From: an uncultured Gammaproteobacteria bacterium
GTDB taxonomy: Bacteria; Pseudomonadota; Gammaproteobacteria; GCA-001735895
Assembly: GCA_937936805.1 (NCBI GenBank)
Contig: CALDDP010000047.1
Location: 1 to 32,802, forward strand
Direction: 5' to 3'
DNA length: 32,802 nt
The translations under genes were made by a program, and so were the position numbers. Numbering within the stretch: position 1 is the first letter of the stretch; each line of letters opens with the position of its first letter. Below, piece by piece: positions 7,569 to 16,562 of this stretch. The notes beneath the pieces were generated by a model, which searched no databases, had not been told where the DNA came from, and saw only the letters and a list, made by a program, of their open reading frames with translations.

Positions 7569-7574
7569 TATAAT
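7569..7574 (+). promoter_or_regulatory. Perfect -10 hexamer close to a start codon
   Basis: TATAAT lies only 9 nt before the ATG at 7584. If used, transcription would start near 7581 and give an almost leaderless mRNA, which would agree with the absence of a Shine-Dalgarno there. The nearest -35-like TTGAGA (7543-7548) is 20 nt away, too far to be ideal. Confidence 0.3.
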
Positions 7575-7583
7575 TTTCTGACA

Positions 7584-8156
7584 ATGAGCAAACAGGATCG
7601 CGATAAATGGAACGAGCGCTACGCAGAGGATAGCTATCGCAAGAATAATCCAGTCACTTTATTAGCGGACTGGTTGCCTGAATTTACTGCGGGAAAAGCG
7701 CTCGATGTGGCCTGTGGCGCGGGGCGCAATTCGATTTTTCTGGCACAGGCGGGGTACCGGGTCGATGCGATCGATATTTCCCGGCAAGGTCTGCACAGGG
7801 CCAGACAACAGGCAGAGAGCCAGGGATTAAGTATTAACTGGATTGAGCACGACCTGGACCAGGCTTTCCGCTTCGATACAGATTACGATCTTATTGTCGT
7901 CATGTGGTACGTCGACCTGGCGCTTATTACACGGCTGTGTGGCTGCCTGGCGCCCGGTGGTTATCTTCTGTGCGAGGAACACCTGGTCACCGACCAGGAT
8001 GTGATCGGACCGGCCAACCCGGCCTACCGGGTTGCGCCCGGTGCTTTGCGTGAGGCAGTATCGGGGCTGGAAATCTTACTCTACGAGGAATCCATTGAAA
8101 CCGCTTCCGAGGACGAGCGGGTCGCGAGTGCCCGGGTAGTGGGCAAGAGGAATTAG
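7584..8156 (+). CDS. Class I SAM-dependent methyltransferase (TehB-like)
   Basis: This 190-residue cytosolic methyltransferase begins DRDKWNERYAE, the start typical of TehB and thiopurine-methyltransferase-like proteins. SAM-binding motif I is VACGAGRNSIFLA at residues 35-50, the acidic loop AIDIS follows, and motif II/III segments include WIEHDLDQ and DYDLIVVMWYVD. Its substrate is not visible; relatives detoxify tellurite, selenite or small thiols. I place the start at ATG 7584, because the 28 residues gained from an upstream ATG at 7500 are not conserved-looking. It reads in the same direction as the NTAQ1-like gene upstream and the TerB-like gene 33 nt downstream, so the latter pair may be cotranscribed. 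Confidence 0.82.
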   Translation: MSKQDRDKWNERYAEDSYRKNNPVTLLADWLPEFTAGKALDVACGAGRNSIFLAQAGYRVDAIDISRQGLHRARQQAESQGLSINWIEHDLDQAFRFDTDYDLIVVMWYVDLALITRLCGCLAPGGYLLCEEHLVTDQDVIGPANPAYRVAPGALREAVSGLEILLYEESIETASEDERVASARVVGKRN

Positions 8157-8189
8157 CATGTTGGAAATACGCGCCAGAGCAGCTTAGGC

Positions 8190-9041
8190 ATGGACAATCG
8201 TGACCAAACCAACTGGTTCCAGGATGTCGAAACGATCATCTCTGAACCGCTCAATTTCAAGGCTAAACTCGCCATTGGTGAGGATGCTTATACTTCGCTG
8301 AAGTTGAAAAATGCCGCGTTCCAGGCCTGGGAAGTGGCCGGGGTGGCAACCACAGCCGCAGTGGTGGCCAAGTCGTCAGTGGTAGCTTCTACGTTTTTTG
8401 CACCGACTGGATTTCTGGCCGCGATCGGAATTGGTACCGCTGCTACTCCGCTGGGCTGGGTAATCGCCGCCGGTGTCGTTAGCGGGGGCGCCTGGGTCGG
8501 TATTACCCGATATTTAAAAAAGGCCTCGGCCAGTCGGGTCACCGTGATCCCGAAGTTTATCAATACACCGCTCGACGTGCTCGCACTCGGCCTTTTCGAT
8601 CTGCTTGCACCATTGGCGTTGAAGGTGACTGCCGTTGACGGCTGTATCGATGGCGCAAAACGTAAGCTGATTGAGGACTACTTTATCAAGGAGTGGGGTT
8701 ATGACCCGGATTTCGTCGCCGAGGGCATCAACTATACCGAATCAAAAACATATGAATTTTCAACCAGGGGCCTGGCACAGGCCCTGGCTGAATTTACGCG
8801 CGATAACAGAGACTGTAACTTCGACATGATGTCGCGGGAAATCCTGGGCTTTCTGGGAAGTATAGGGGCGGTTGACGGTATCCTGGATCAGCGCCAGCAA
8901 AGGGAAATCGAAAAAATTTCAGTCATCTTTAAGTCGGCCGGTAAATACTCGCTAAAGCAGAAAATGCAGGCGGGCTGGGGTGCGCTGAGGAAAATGCCGG
9001 GTCGACTGTTTTCGCGCAAGCATTCGGCGAAAGACAATTAG
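8190..9041 (+). CDS. TerB-like protein with an N-terminal glycine-rich hydrophobic region
   Basis: This 283-residue protein has two parts. Residues 44-105 form an Ala/Gly-rich hydrophobic stretch that could make two membrane helices or a glycine-zipper hairpin (TGFLAAIGIGTAATPLGW). Residues about 125-250 look like a TerB-type all-helical domain, with two matching acidic turns, DGCID (150-154) and DGILD (229-233), each followed by a long charged helix. TerB domains bind metal ions and occur in envelope-stress and tellurite-resistance systems. The C-terminus is strongly basic. It lies 33 nt after the TehB-like methyltransferase, a suggestive pairing, though no other ter or teh gene is present. 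The function is not known. Confidence 0.68.
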   Translation: MDNRDQTNWFQDVETIISEPLNFKAKLAIGEDAYTSLKLKNAAFQAWEVAGVATTAAVVAKSSVVASTFFAPTGFLAAIGIGTAATPLGWVIAAGVVSGGAWVGITRYLKKASASRVTVIPKFINTPLDVLALGLFDLLAPLALKVTAVDGCIDGAKRKLIEDYFIKEWGYDPDFVAEGINYTESKTYEFSTRGLAQALAEFTRDNRDCNFDMMSREILGFLGSIGAVDGILDQRQQREIEKISVIFKSAGKYSLKQKMQAGWGALRKMPGRLFSRKHSAKDN

Positions 9042-9063
9042 TGGCCGGGGCTTCTGGACTGCT

Positions 9064-9438
9064 TCAGCCGAAGCGCTTATCGAGATACTCGATAATATTA
9101 TTCGATCCATACATCCATTCGGTCGAGCCATCGTCTTTGCGCAGACGCAAACAGGGTACCTGGTATTTGCCCCCTTCGTTTATCAGCTCGCTGTTCCACC
9201 GTGGATCATTGCGCGCATCGCGCGTTTCTATGTTCAAACCCAGGCGACGAATGTTACGCCTGGTTTTAACGCAGAATGGGCATTGCCTGAACTGGTAAAT
9301 TTTCATGTTTGCTGTTATGGCATCTAGTTCGGCGCGTTTTTGCGCTGAAAAGCCCGGTATTTCTGGCCGTGTGATCCAGTCAAGAAAAATTACAAGCTGG
9401 CCAAGCGGCCAGCGGATCAGGCGAAATACAGTTTTCAT
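9064..9438 (-). CDS. Glutaredoxin-like protein with an N-terminal membrane-associated extension
   Basis: This 124-residue protein has a glutaredoxin/GST N-terminal thioredoxin fold from about residue 45. Its CPFC active site (C53, C56) is followed by TRRNIRRLGLNIE, the cis-proline motif YQVPCL and the glutathione-binding end YGSNNIIEYL. The first 40 residues contain a hydrophobic helix (PLGQLVIFLDWIT) that could anchor it to the inner membrane, an arrangement seen in proteobacterial membrane-linked glutaredoxins. It would reduce disulfides or glutathione adducts. It is convergent with the TerB-like gene, separated by 22 nt. The minus-strand start at 9438 has only a weak GGAAAA upstream. Confidence 0.85.
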   Translation of the reverse strand: MKTVFRLIRWPLGQLVIFLDWITRPEIPGFSAQKRAELDAITANMKIYQFRQCPFCVKTRRNIRRLGLNIETRDARNDPRWNSELINEGGKYQVPCLRLRKDDGSTEWMYGSNNIIEYLDKRFG

Positions 9439-9755
9439 CGCTAGGTTTTTCCAGTTCTATATCGTTGTGTTGCCGGCTACTCGTCGAGGACAGGAGCAGA
9501 CCATCCGAGGGTGGGATGCCGGCAGTCATTTTGAGTATTTTGCGCATAAAAGCAAGTTGTCAGAGCGTTAATTGCCAGCTCATCCCGCGCTTTTGCGATC
9601 CCTGCTCTCGTCGATACTTCCGTATCACGGTCAAAAGTCGAAAAAAATGCTATAGAAACAGCATGTAGCAGCCGATATAGCGTGCATTAGCGGAAGATAA
9701 GCTAATTGCATGTGCTAAATAAAGGGTTGCGCAGGTAACCCGTAACTTTGAAGCA
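9439..9755. other. 317-nt divergent intergenic region
   Basis: This gap lies between the leftward glutaredoxin gene and the rightward diguanylate cyclase gene. No protein-like frame was found. It holds a short hairpin, GGGTT (9724-9728) with AACCC (9737-9741), just before the cyclase start, and an AT-rich stretch around 9645-9660 with ATGCT/AGCAT arms. No clear promoter stands out. Confidence 0.5.
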
Positions 9756-11675
9756 ATGACCCTGGATAACATTTTGACGGGCAGATTCTACAACCTGAAA
9801 CTCCGTATAACGGTGCTGCTGACAATATTGTTAATTATGGCATCGAACAATGCGTTGGCGTCAACTGCGCCTGTTCAGCTAAATGAAGCAGAGCGGCAGT
9901 GGTTGAAGGCGCATCCATCGATTCGTCTGGCGGTTGACATTGACTGGTCGCCTTTTGAGTATATCGATGACGAGAAGCAGTATGTCGGTATGGCTGCGGA
10001 ATACATCGAACTGGTGGCTGAGAAGCTTGGCATCGAGTTCGCGGTCGAAAAAGAAAAACCATGGTCTGAAGTCGTCGAATCGGTCAAGAGTGGTGAACTC
10101 GACATGTATTCCTGCGTTGTATCCACTGTCCAGCGCCGGGAGTATGCTAATTTCTCCAAACCCTATCTTTCCTTCCCCATGGTCATAGTTACCAGCGACC
10201 AGGTGGCTTACGTTAATGGCCTTAAAGACCTGCGCAATGAAACCGTCGCCGTGGTGCGAGGTTATGCAACCCATGACCTGTTGGAGAAAAATCATCCAGA
10301 CCTCGAGTTGTATCTGGCGGATAATGTTGCCGATGCGCTGGAGGAGCTTTCTCACGGCAAGGTATATGCCTATATCGGTAACATCGCCACGGTTAGTGAC
10401 GTTATAAGACGTGAGGGCTTAACCAACATAAAAATATCCGGTGAAACACCCTATAGCTATGAATTGTCAATGGGGGTCAGAAAAGACTGGCCTGAATTCA
10501 TACCTATCCTGCAGAAGGCGCTGGATTCAATCACCGAACAGGAACGCGATCAAATCTACCGTAACTGGATAAAACTGCGCTATGAGCACGGTTTTGACTA
10601 CGATCTGTTATGGAAGGTGCTGGCCGGCGTATTCCTGGTTATCATGGTTATTCTTATCTGGAATCGTCGACTCTCGAGTGAAATCGAGAAGCGTACCGAG
10701 ACCGAGAAGCTGCTCAATGATGCACATCACCGGCTCGAGAAGACTAACCAGCAACTGGTTAACTACGTAGAAATTGTCGACAAGTACGTGATTACGTCAT
10801 CGACCGATAACGAGGGAGTAATTATATCTGCCAGTGATGCGTTCTGCGAAATTTCGGGATACAGAGAACAGGAACTGATTGGTAACACCCATGGTATCCT
10901 CCGCCACAAGGATATGCCCGCCGCGATTTACAAACAATTGTGGGACACTATAAAGTGCGGAAAAACCTGGCAAGGAGAGCTTAAAAACAGGAAAAAGGAT
11001 GGCTGCTTTTACTGGGTACACGCCTATATTTCCCCCGTTTTCGACGAGCAGGGAATTATTACCGGTTACACCGCGATCCGCGAAGACATCACCAACAAAA
11101 AACGGGCCGAGGAATTGGCTATTACCGATGAGCTAAGCTCTTTGTTCAATCGTCGTCATTTTAACAGCCTGCTGCCGCAGGAACTCGCGCGCGCCGAACG
11201 CGAACATAAGTGCCTTGCTCTGATGATTATCGATGTCGATTACTTCAAGCCCTATAACGATAATTATGGTCACCAGCAGGGGGACAAGGCATTACAGGTC
11301 GTCTCGGGCGTGTTGCGGGACTCACTGCGCCGTGCGGGTGATTTCGCCTTCCGAATTGGTGGAGAAGAATTTGGCGTCATTGTTACCGTTGACCAGGGCG
11401 AAGATGCTTACAGGGTTGCGGAAAACCTGCGCAAGGCGGTTGAAGACCTGCAGCTCGAGCATGGCTACAACCCGGCATCGCCGTACCTTACGGTGTCTAT
11501 CGGCATAAAAATCCATCAGGGCAGTGGCACCCAGGCACCGCAAATGGATCTGATTTACCGCCTGGCGGACGATGCCCTGTATGAAGCCAAGGGGAATGGA
11601 CGCAATCAGGTAGTACGCACCGGAATCAGTCAGCTGCTGGTTCAGGGTAATGTCAGTTCGGTTGGCAGCCAGTAA
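9756..11675 (+). CDS. Membrane diguanylate cyclase with periplasmic SBP-type sensor and PAS domain
   Basis: This 639-residue inner-membrane protein makes c-di-GMP. In order it has a signal/anchor segment (residues 16-36), a periplasmic solute-binding-protein family 3 domain (about 45-272; VDIDWSPFEYID and FSKPYLSFP are typical), a transmembrane helix (284-302), a charged linker, a PAS domain (about 345-445, ending IREDITNKK) and a GGDEF domain (about 455-625). The active site is GGEEF (535-539), and the inhibitory I-site RAGD (526-529) sits five residues before it, so both synthesis and product inhibition should work. The periplasmic domain probably senses an amino acid or similar solute. The 9756 ATG has only a weak GAAG upstream. 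It is convergent with the EAL/GGDEF regulator gene (22 nt). Confidence 0.92.
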   Translation: MTLDNILTGRFYNLKLRITVLLTILLIMASNNALASTAPVQLNEAERQWLKAHPSIRLAVDIDWSPFEYIDDEKQYVGMAAEYIELVAEKLGIEFAVEKEKPWSEVVESVKSGELDMYSCVVSTVQRREYANFSKPYLSFPMVIVTSDQVAYVNGLKDLRNETVAVVRGYATHDLLEKNHPDLELYLADNVADALEELSHGKVYAYIGNIATVSDVIRREGLTNIKISGETPYSYELSMGVRKDWPEFIPILQKALDSITEQERDQIYRNWIKLRYEHGFDYDLLWKVLAGVFLVIMVILIWNRRLSSEIEKRTETEKLLNDAHHRLEKTNQQLVNYVEIVDKYVITSSTDNEGVIISASDAFCEISGYREQELIGNTHGILRHKDMPAAIYKQLWDTIKCGKTWQGELKNRKKDGCFYWVHAYISPVFDEQGIITGYTAIREDITNKKRAEELAITDELSSLFNRRHFNSLLPQELARAEREHKCLALMIIDVDYFKPYNDNYGHQQGDKALQVVSGVLRDSLRRAGDFAFRIGGEEFGVIVTVDQGEDAYRVAENLRKAVEDLQLEHGYNPASPYLTVSIGIKIHQGSGTQAPQMDLIYRLADDALYEAKGNGRNQVVRTGISQLLVQGNVSSVGSQ

Positions 11676-11698
11676 CAGCGGCCCGCTGATCGGTGCTG

Positions 11699-13894
11699 CT
11701 AGGCATTGGCCAGGCTTGACTGTTTCTCGCGCTGGGTAACTACGATCTTCAGTAAGTCGGTGGTCGAAACAGGTTTGCTGAACAGAAAACCCTGCATGAT
11801 GTGGCAATTGAGATCCTCCAGAAACTTTAGCTGATTTTTATTTTCAACCCCTTCAGGAATGATATTCATGCCGAGCGCATGCGCCATGCCGATAATGGCT
11901 GCGACCAGTGCGGCGCCTTTCTTCGAATGCTCGATTTCAGAGATGTACGAATAATCTATTTTTACCGTGTGAACCGGTAGTTCGCGAAGATAATTAAGCG
12001 AAGCGTAGCCGGTGCCGAAATCATCAATTGCAATCGAAAACCCCTTGTTGGACAACACCTGTAATTTATGAGTACAGGCCTGAATGTCACTCATGAACAT
12101 ATTTTCCGTGATTTCAATTTCCAGGCGAGATGGCTCGATATCATATTTTCCGGCAATAGCTACCAGGTTCTCTGGGAAATCCTTTTGTCTGATGTCAGCG
12201 GCAGACAGGTTGATGCTGGCTTTCATCCGGCTGTCGAGGAAGTCTTTGTTGCCAAACAGGTCTATCGCTACACGATTCAACACCCACTCGCTGATCTGTT
12301 CAATAATGCGGGACTCTTCCGCCTGTTCAATAAAATAATTTGGTTCGACCAGTCCAAACTGGGGATGATTCCATCTAAGCAGTGCTTCCACGCCGACTAT
12401 CTGTCGGGTTTTGGTGTTGATCTGGGGCTGGTAATACATTTCCAGCTCGTCATTCTTGAGTGCTTTGCGCAACCCGCTTTCTATGGATATTTTTTCAGCG
12501 GCGGCGTGTTCAAGTTTAGCGTTATAAAAGGTATAGCCGTTTTTCCCGGTAGACTTGACCTCGTACATCGCCATATCTGCGTTTTTGATTAGCGTATTGA
12601 TATCTTTTGAATCAACCGGAAAGACAGCGATACCGATACTGACATTGATATAAACTTCCTTGCCGCGCAAGTAGAAAGGCTGTTGCAAACTGGCGATTAA
12701 TTTCTGCGCGACACTCTCGGCCTGTGCCCTGGAGGTGGGCTGGGGAAGGAGCAACATAAATTCATCTCCGCCGAGCCTGGCTAATGTGTCACCCGTTCTG
12801 ATTTCAGCTTTGAGTCGGCCGGCAACTTCGACCAGCAATTGATCGCCGACCACATGGCCAAAGCTGTCATTGATCAGCTTGAACCTGTCCAGATCCAGGA
12901 ACATGACAATCAGTGTTTCACCGGTTCTTTCCGACTGCTTGATTGCGAGGTCCAGGCGGTCGCGCAGCATGGCCCGGTTGGGTAACTTGGTCAGCAAATC
13001 GTGATATGCCTGGTAGGTAATTAGTTTTTCTGCTTTCTTCCTCCTGGAAATATCGCGCGCCACTCCGTAGGTACCCTGGTAAGTGCCCACTTTTTTTGAG
13101 CCTTTCGAATCGACTGAGTAAATGCCCATCGAGTTGAGCTCAATCGGGCAGGTTGTAGCCTCGAAAGGTTTTGCAGAACTTGCCGCATTGCATTTCAGGC
13201 CAAGTTCGACGGTTCGGTTTGAGCGGCTTGCGCGGCGGCGTTCGTTAAAAAGATACTCGGCCTTGAGGTTGTCTTCATCGGCGATGAACTCGCTGAAGTG
13301 CTTACCGATCAGGTCAGATTTCTTGAAACCAAGCAGCCTGGTCACGCTATTGTTCACAAAGGTGAACTCGCCCGCCAGGTTGAGTATGTAAATCAGGTCG
13401 GGTGAATTATCCACCATGTAACGATGGAGTTTCTCAGAGTGCTCCAGGCGACTCTGGATTTGTGCCTTTTCTTCCTCGATGAGCAGCTTGTCGAGGGCAT
13501 TGCGGATGGCATGCTCCAGTTCGTCAAAACTATAGGGTTTCTTGAAAATTTCATAAGCACCCAGGCGAATCGCTTCATTGACCTTGTTGATCGAGGTTTC
13601 ACCGCTTAGTACGATCACGGTTGTCGGAATTTTCTTTTCCTTAATGAAAGCCAGTACCTGATCGCCCGATTTTTTGGGCATGTTGAGGTCAAGTATTATT
13701 AAATTGAATTGCCGTTGTTGGATGAGGGTGATGGCTTCTTCACCATCTTCGGCCTGACTGACATCCGGCCATTTGGTTTGCAGCAGTGTCGCCAGACTCT
13801 CGCGGGCGCGAAGGTCATCATCTACTACCAGAAACGAAACGGGTTTATCCAGGCGCCGGGATTTTTCTTCAAACGAGATCAACGAAATTTCCAT
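11699..13894 (-). CDS. REC-PAS-GGDEF-EAL response regulator (c-di-GMP turnover)
   Basis: This 731-residue cytosolic protein combines a phosphoreceiver domain (about 19-135; acidic pocket D25-D27, phosphorylation site D69, S97, K119), a PAS domain (about 155-285), GGDEF (about 295-455) and EAL (about 470-720). The cyclase site is intact GGDEF (375-379) with I-site RTGD (366-369). The phosphodiesterase site also looks complete: EALLRW (503-508), ITEN (E597), IDDFG (D624, D625), K645 and EGVE (681-684). One deviation is KIDYSY where KIDRSF is usual. It could be bifunctional or phosphorylation-switched. It starts 17 nt after the HDOD kinase gene ends, so the two form an operon and a likely kinase-regulator pair. 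No strong Shine-Dalgarno precedes its ATG. Confidence 0.93.
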   Translation of the reverse strand: MEISLISFEEKSRRLDKPVSFLVVDDDLRARESLATLLQTKWPDVSQAEDGEEAITLIQQRQFNLIILDLNMPKKSGDQVLAFIKEKKIPTTVIVLSGETSINKVNEAIRLGAYEIFKKPYSFDELEHAIRNALDKLLIEEEKAQIQSRLEHSEKLHRYMVDNSPDLIYILNLAGEFTFVNNSVTRLLGFKKSDLIGKHFSEFIADEDNLKAEYLFNERRRASRSNRTVELGLKCNAASSAKPFEATTCPIELNSMGIYSVDSKGSKKVGTYQGTYGVARDISRRKKAEKLITYQAYHDLLTKLPNRAMLRDRLDLAIKQSERTGETLIVMFLDLDRFKLINDSFGHVVGDQLLVEVAGRLKAEIRTGDTLARLGGDEFMLLLPQPTSRAQAESVAQKLIASLQQPFYLRGKEVYINVSIGIAVFPVDSKDINTLIKNADMAMYEVKSTGKNGYTFYNAKLEHAAAEKISIESGLRKALKNDELEMYYQPQINTKTRQIVGVEALLRWNHPQFGLVEPNYFIEQAEESRIIEQISEWVLNRVAIDLFGNKDFLDSRMKASINLSAADIRQKDFPENLVAIAGKYDIEPSRLEIEITENMFMSDIQACTHKLQVLSNKGFSIAIDDFGTGYASLNYLRELPVHTVKIDYSYISEIEHSKKGAALVAAIIGMAHALGMNIIPEGVENKNQLKFLEDLNCHIMQGFLFSKPVSTTDLLKIVVTQREKQSSLANA

Positions 13895-13911
13895 GGTTAA
13901 AAAACATTGGC

Positions 13912-16041
13912 TTACTGTTCAGTTGATAATGGTATCGACACTTCGAACAAAGCGCCCCTTACCTCATTTTGCATGTACTTGATCTGGCCATCATAGCGAT
14001 TCAGTGTTTCAGCTACTACCGAGAGCCCGAGTCCCCGGTCGTCGCCTTCTTTCTTGCTGGTCACGGGAGAGAAGAGTAACCCGCGTGTTTTTGCATCGAC
14101 TCCTTTACCCCGATCCGAAATTGAGAACTGTGCAAAGGCTCTGCCATCAATATTGACGAAATGATAGCTTGAAATCATGATCGCCGCATCATCGGTTTGT
14201 GCTTCAACTGCATTTTTCACCAGGTTGAGAATAATCTGGCGTAGCGCATCCCGCGGGATGCTTATCTGGGCATCTACCCTGTCGAGGGTCCACATGACCT
14301 GAACCTCACTATCTTTACCAAAGGTTTTGATATACAGCGGGATGCAGGCTTCCAGCTCCGTGTTCAAAAATACCGGCTCGGGTTCGATGTCTTTGCCTTC
14401 CTTGAAATTCAGGACTATGTTGCGGATTCGCTGCAGTTCGTCCTTTAATATCACTATTTCCTTCGAGCTCTCGGCGCCATCGGCTTCTGATTTGAGCTTT
14501 ACGATGTCGATATAGTTACCGATAACACTCAGCGGGTTGCTGATCTCATGAATTAACTTATCGATATCTTTTTGTTCTTCTTCATTCCTGGCTCGGTCTG
14601 CAGCAGCCTGCCGGCGTAAGCCAGGATTGCTTTTCAGCCACATCCCGGCAATGTTTTCCAGGTAACTGGCAATAATGTCCGACAGCTTTTCGAGGTTGTT
14701 TTTTTGCGTTTTGTGAGCACCGATAACAATCGTGCCAATGATCTCATCCTCATAAATCATCGGTAAGCTCAGGGCAATATCATGGTGCAGTCGGCGAACG
14801 ATCTGGCGATCGGATACGGGGGATTTCCGCTTGTCGGTACTTTCAGGTTCGATCCAGAGCTTGCATTGCTCAGTAAAGCTCTTGATTATCTGGCTATTCT
14901 TGTTATCAATCAAGAACTTACTCACTGGCTGGGTCAGGTCCACCTCATACAGTGTTAAAAAGTCGGTGGATCGCGAGTCATGAAACAGTAAAGACACGTC
15001 GGAAACCGAGAAAAACAACTGCATCTCCTGCGCGATTTTCAGCAGCAGGCTTTGCGGCGAATCCAGTACTTCGAACTGTGACTCCTCGGAACTGATCACC
15101 TTGACCAACGAGGCATCCCGGATTTTTCGGGCCAACCGGATAGTTTCTTTTTCGATTCCCCCGCTTAAATCGTCCTGGGTAAGGCTTCTACCCCTGGGTG
15201 AAGTGATGCCAAGCTTGGTGGCTGTTTGGGCCACCTTGTCCTGTACATGAAGGTAGATCTTATTTAAATCCGATTTACTGACCAGTTTCGATTGCCATTT
15301 GGGTGCGGGATTACCGGAGCGGCTCCAGTGGCGGGCAATGTGGCTGGCTTCGGCAACTATCCGGCAAAGAATGTCGCTGCCCTGCAATAGCTGCTCCGTT
15401 TCGTGATGGTAACGTGTAGCATCGGCGATCGTGGGGCTCAGGCTAGGCCATTGTTCCAGTATGGCGGCGCCCAGTTCGGTATGGCTGACACCGTACTTCG
15501 AGATTTCCTGAGAGATGGTTTCAGCCTCGGTTTTGGCATTTATTATTTTGACGTACTGGTCATGATACTTGGCATCGAAAACAATTTGTCCAACGTCGTG
15601 CAGTAAACCCGCGAGGTAGGCATCCTGAGGGTGTTCATACTCTATGGCGATAGCGATATCCCTGGCGAAAACCGCGCAATACAGGGAATCCAGCCAGGCA
15701 TTGTATAAAAATACCTTTTGCGAATTAATCAGGCCGGCAAAAAGCTGCTGAATCGACGAGGTGATGACCATTGATTTCACCTTGTCATGGCCGATCAGGG
15801 TTACCGCTTTCTCCAGGTTATTTATTGGCAGGTCAATCGCAAAAGCGGCCTTGTTTACAGCCATTGTCAGCTTGCTGGTGAGGGCGGCGTCGAAGCTGAT
15901 TATGTCGGCCAGGTCGCCGGTTGAACTGTCCGGGTCATGACAGACATCAAGTAGTTTGCTGAGAATATGCGGCGGACTGGGCAGCCGGACCAGTTCCATG
16001 GATTCAATTATCGATTTTGGGGGGCTACCCGACTCGGCCAT
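13912..16041 (-). CDS. HDOD-GAF-histidine kinase
   Basis: This 709-residue cytosolic sensor kinase has no membrane segment. An HDOD domain covers about residues 15-215 and keeps an HD pair (H148-D149 in LAGLLHDVGQ). A linker and a GAF-like domain follow (about 320-465). The kinase core comes last: the H-box LIHEISNPL with H498 as phosphoacceptor, then the ATPase with N-box LVKNAVEA (N610), G1 box DRGKGV (643-648) and G2 box DRGLGLSVV (668-676). The HE-I-SNPL H-box places it with NtrB-like HPK4-type kinases. It probably phosphorylates D69 of the REC-GGDEF-EAL protein encoded 17 nt downstream. The HDOD domain may bind a ligand or nucleotide. No Shine-Dalgarno is evident at 16041; an internal ATG at residue 15 is possible. 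Confidence 0.92.
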   Translation of the reverse strand: MAESGSPPKSIIESMELVRLPSPPHILSKLLDVCHDPDSSTGDLADIISFDAALTSKLTMAVNKAAFAIDLPINNLEKAVTLIGHDKVKSMVITSSIQQLFAGLINSQKVFLYNAWLDSLYCAVFARDIAIAIEYEHPQDAYLAGLLHDVGQIVFDAKYHDQYVKIINAKTEAETISQEISKYGVSHTELGAAILEQWPSLSPTIADATRYHHETEQLLQGSDILCRIVAEASHIARHWSRSGNPAPKWQSKLVSKSDLNKIYLHVQDKVAQTATKLGITSPRGRSLTQDDLSGGIEKETIRLARKIRDASLVKVISSEESQFEVLDSPQSLLLKIAQEMQLFFSVSDVSLLFHDSRSTDFLTLYEVDLTQPVSKFLIDNKNSQIIKSFTEQCKLWIEPESTDKRKSPVSDRQIVRRLHHDIALSLPMIYEDEIIGTIVIGAHKTQKNNLEKLSDIIASYLENIAGMWLKSNPGLRRQAAADRARNEEEQKDIDKLIHEISNPLSVIGNYIDIVKLKSEADGAESSKEIVILKDELQRIRNIVLNFKEGKDIEPEPVFLNTELEACIPLYIKTFGKDSEVQVMWTLDRVDAQISIPRDALRQIILNLVKNAVEAQTDDAAIMISSYHFVNIDGRAFAQFSISDRGKGVDAKTRGLLFSPVTSKKEGDDRGLGLSVVAETLNRYDGQIKYMQNEVRGALFEVSIPLSTEQ

Positions 16042-16562
16042 TCGTTTTATTTTTTATTTGAATTCAGTACATTATCAAGGGGGGGATGATACATCAAATT
16101 TCTTTGATTTTTTGCGAACCGGTCGGCTATTAGTGAAATGACGGGCGGGAGGGGTTTTTGAGCAATTTCCGGCGCAAAAAGGCTATGCCGGGTTGCTGAC
16201 AGCCCTTTTCTGAGGCCATTTATCGATAATTACCGCTTAATTGAGCAATCATGGCCGGCGCTACTCCGCGATGCCCCGTGCTTGCAGGGACGCGATCTTG
16301 ACCCGATCGCTGCCCTCTTTGTGCGGTGTCTGGCGATTCTTTTCCGGTCGATCAGTTGTCGCAGACTTTCTGGTCTGGTGATCAGAGGCAGTCTCCGGTC
16401 CCGGTAACCGGTTGGCTCGACATTGCTACCGCATTTGCTGTTTTCGAAACTGTGCTGTCGACGATAAACGGATTATTGTCCATATAAACGATTTATAAAT
16501 ACCGGGTTTAATGTAAGAATTGCCAGCCCCGGGTGATAATGCTGCAAACTTCAGGTATCCAT
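16042..16562. other. 521-nt divergent intergenic region
   Basis: This is the longest gap in the window, between the leftward kinase operon and the rightward TIGR02647 gene. The end next to the TIGR02647 gene (16460-16510) is AT-rich and contains two TATAAA-like hexamers (16483-16488 and 16494-16499), so promoters probably lie there. The middle carries a possible frameshifted small reading frame on the minus strand, described separately. I see no tRNA or strong hairpin. Confidence 0.5.
16261..16483 (-). pseudogene. Possible frameshifted small coding sequence
   Basis: On the minus strand an ATG at 16481-16483 opens a 33-codon frame that begins MDNNPFIVDSTVSKTANAVA and stops at 16382-16384. The adjacent frame stays open past that stop to a TAG at 16261-16263 and ends DRVKIASLQARGIAE, which also reads like natural protein. 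Joined by one frame change the product would have roughly 73 residues. There is no Shine-Dalgarno, and I recognise no family. It could be a decayed gene, a sequencing error or chance; a third frame across the same stretch is also open but unusually basic. Confidence 0.25.

Noticed and set aside
12068-12592. 174-codon plus-strand frame opposite the GGDEF-EAL gene
   Set aside because: It is a shadow of a long gene with intact catalytic motifs on the minus strand.
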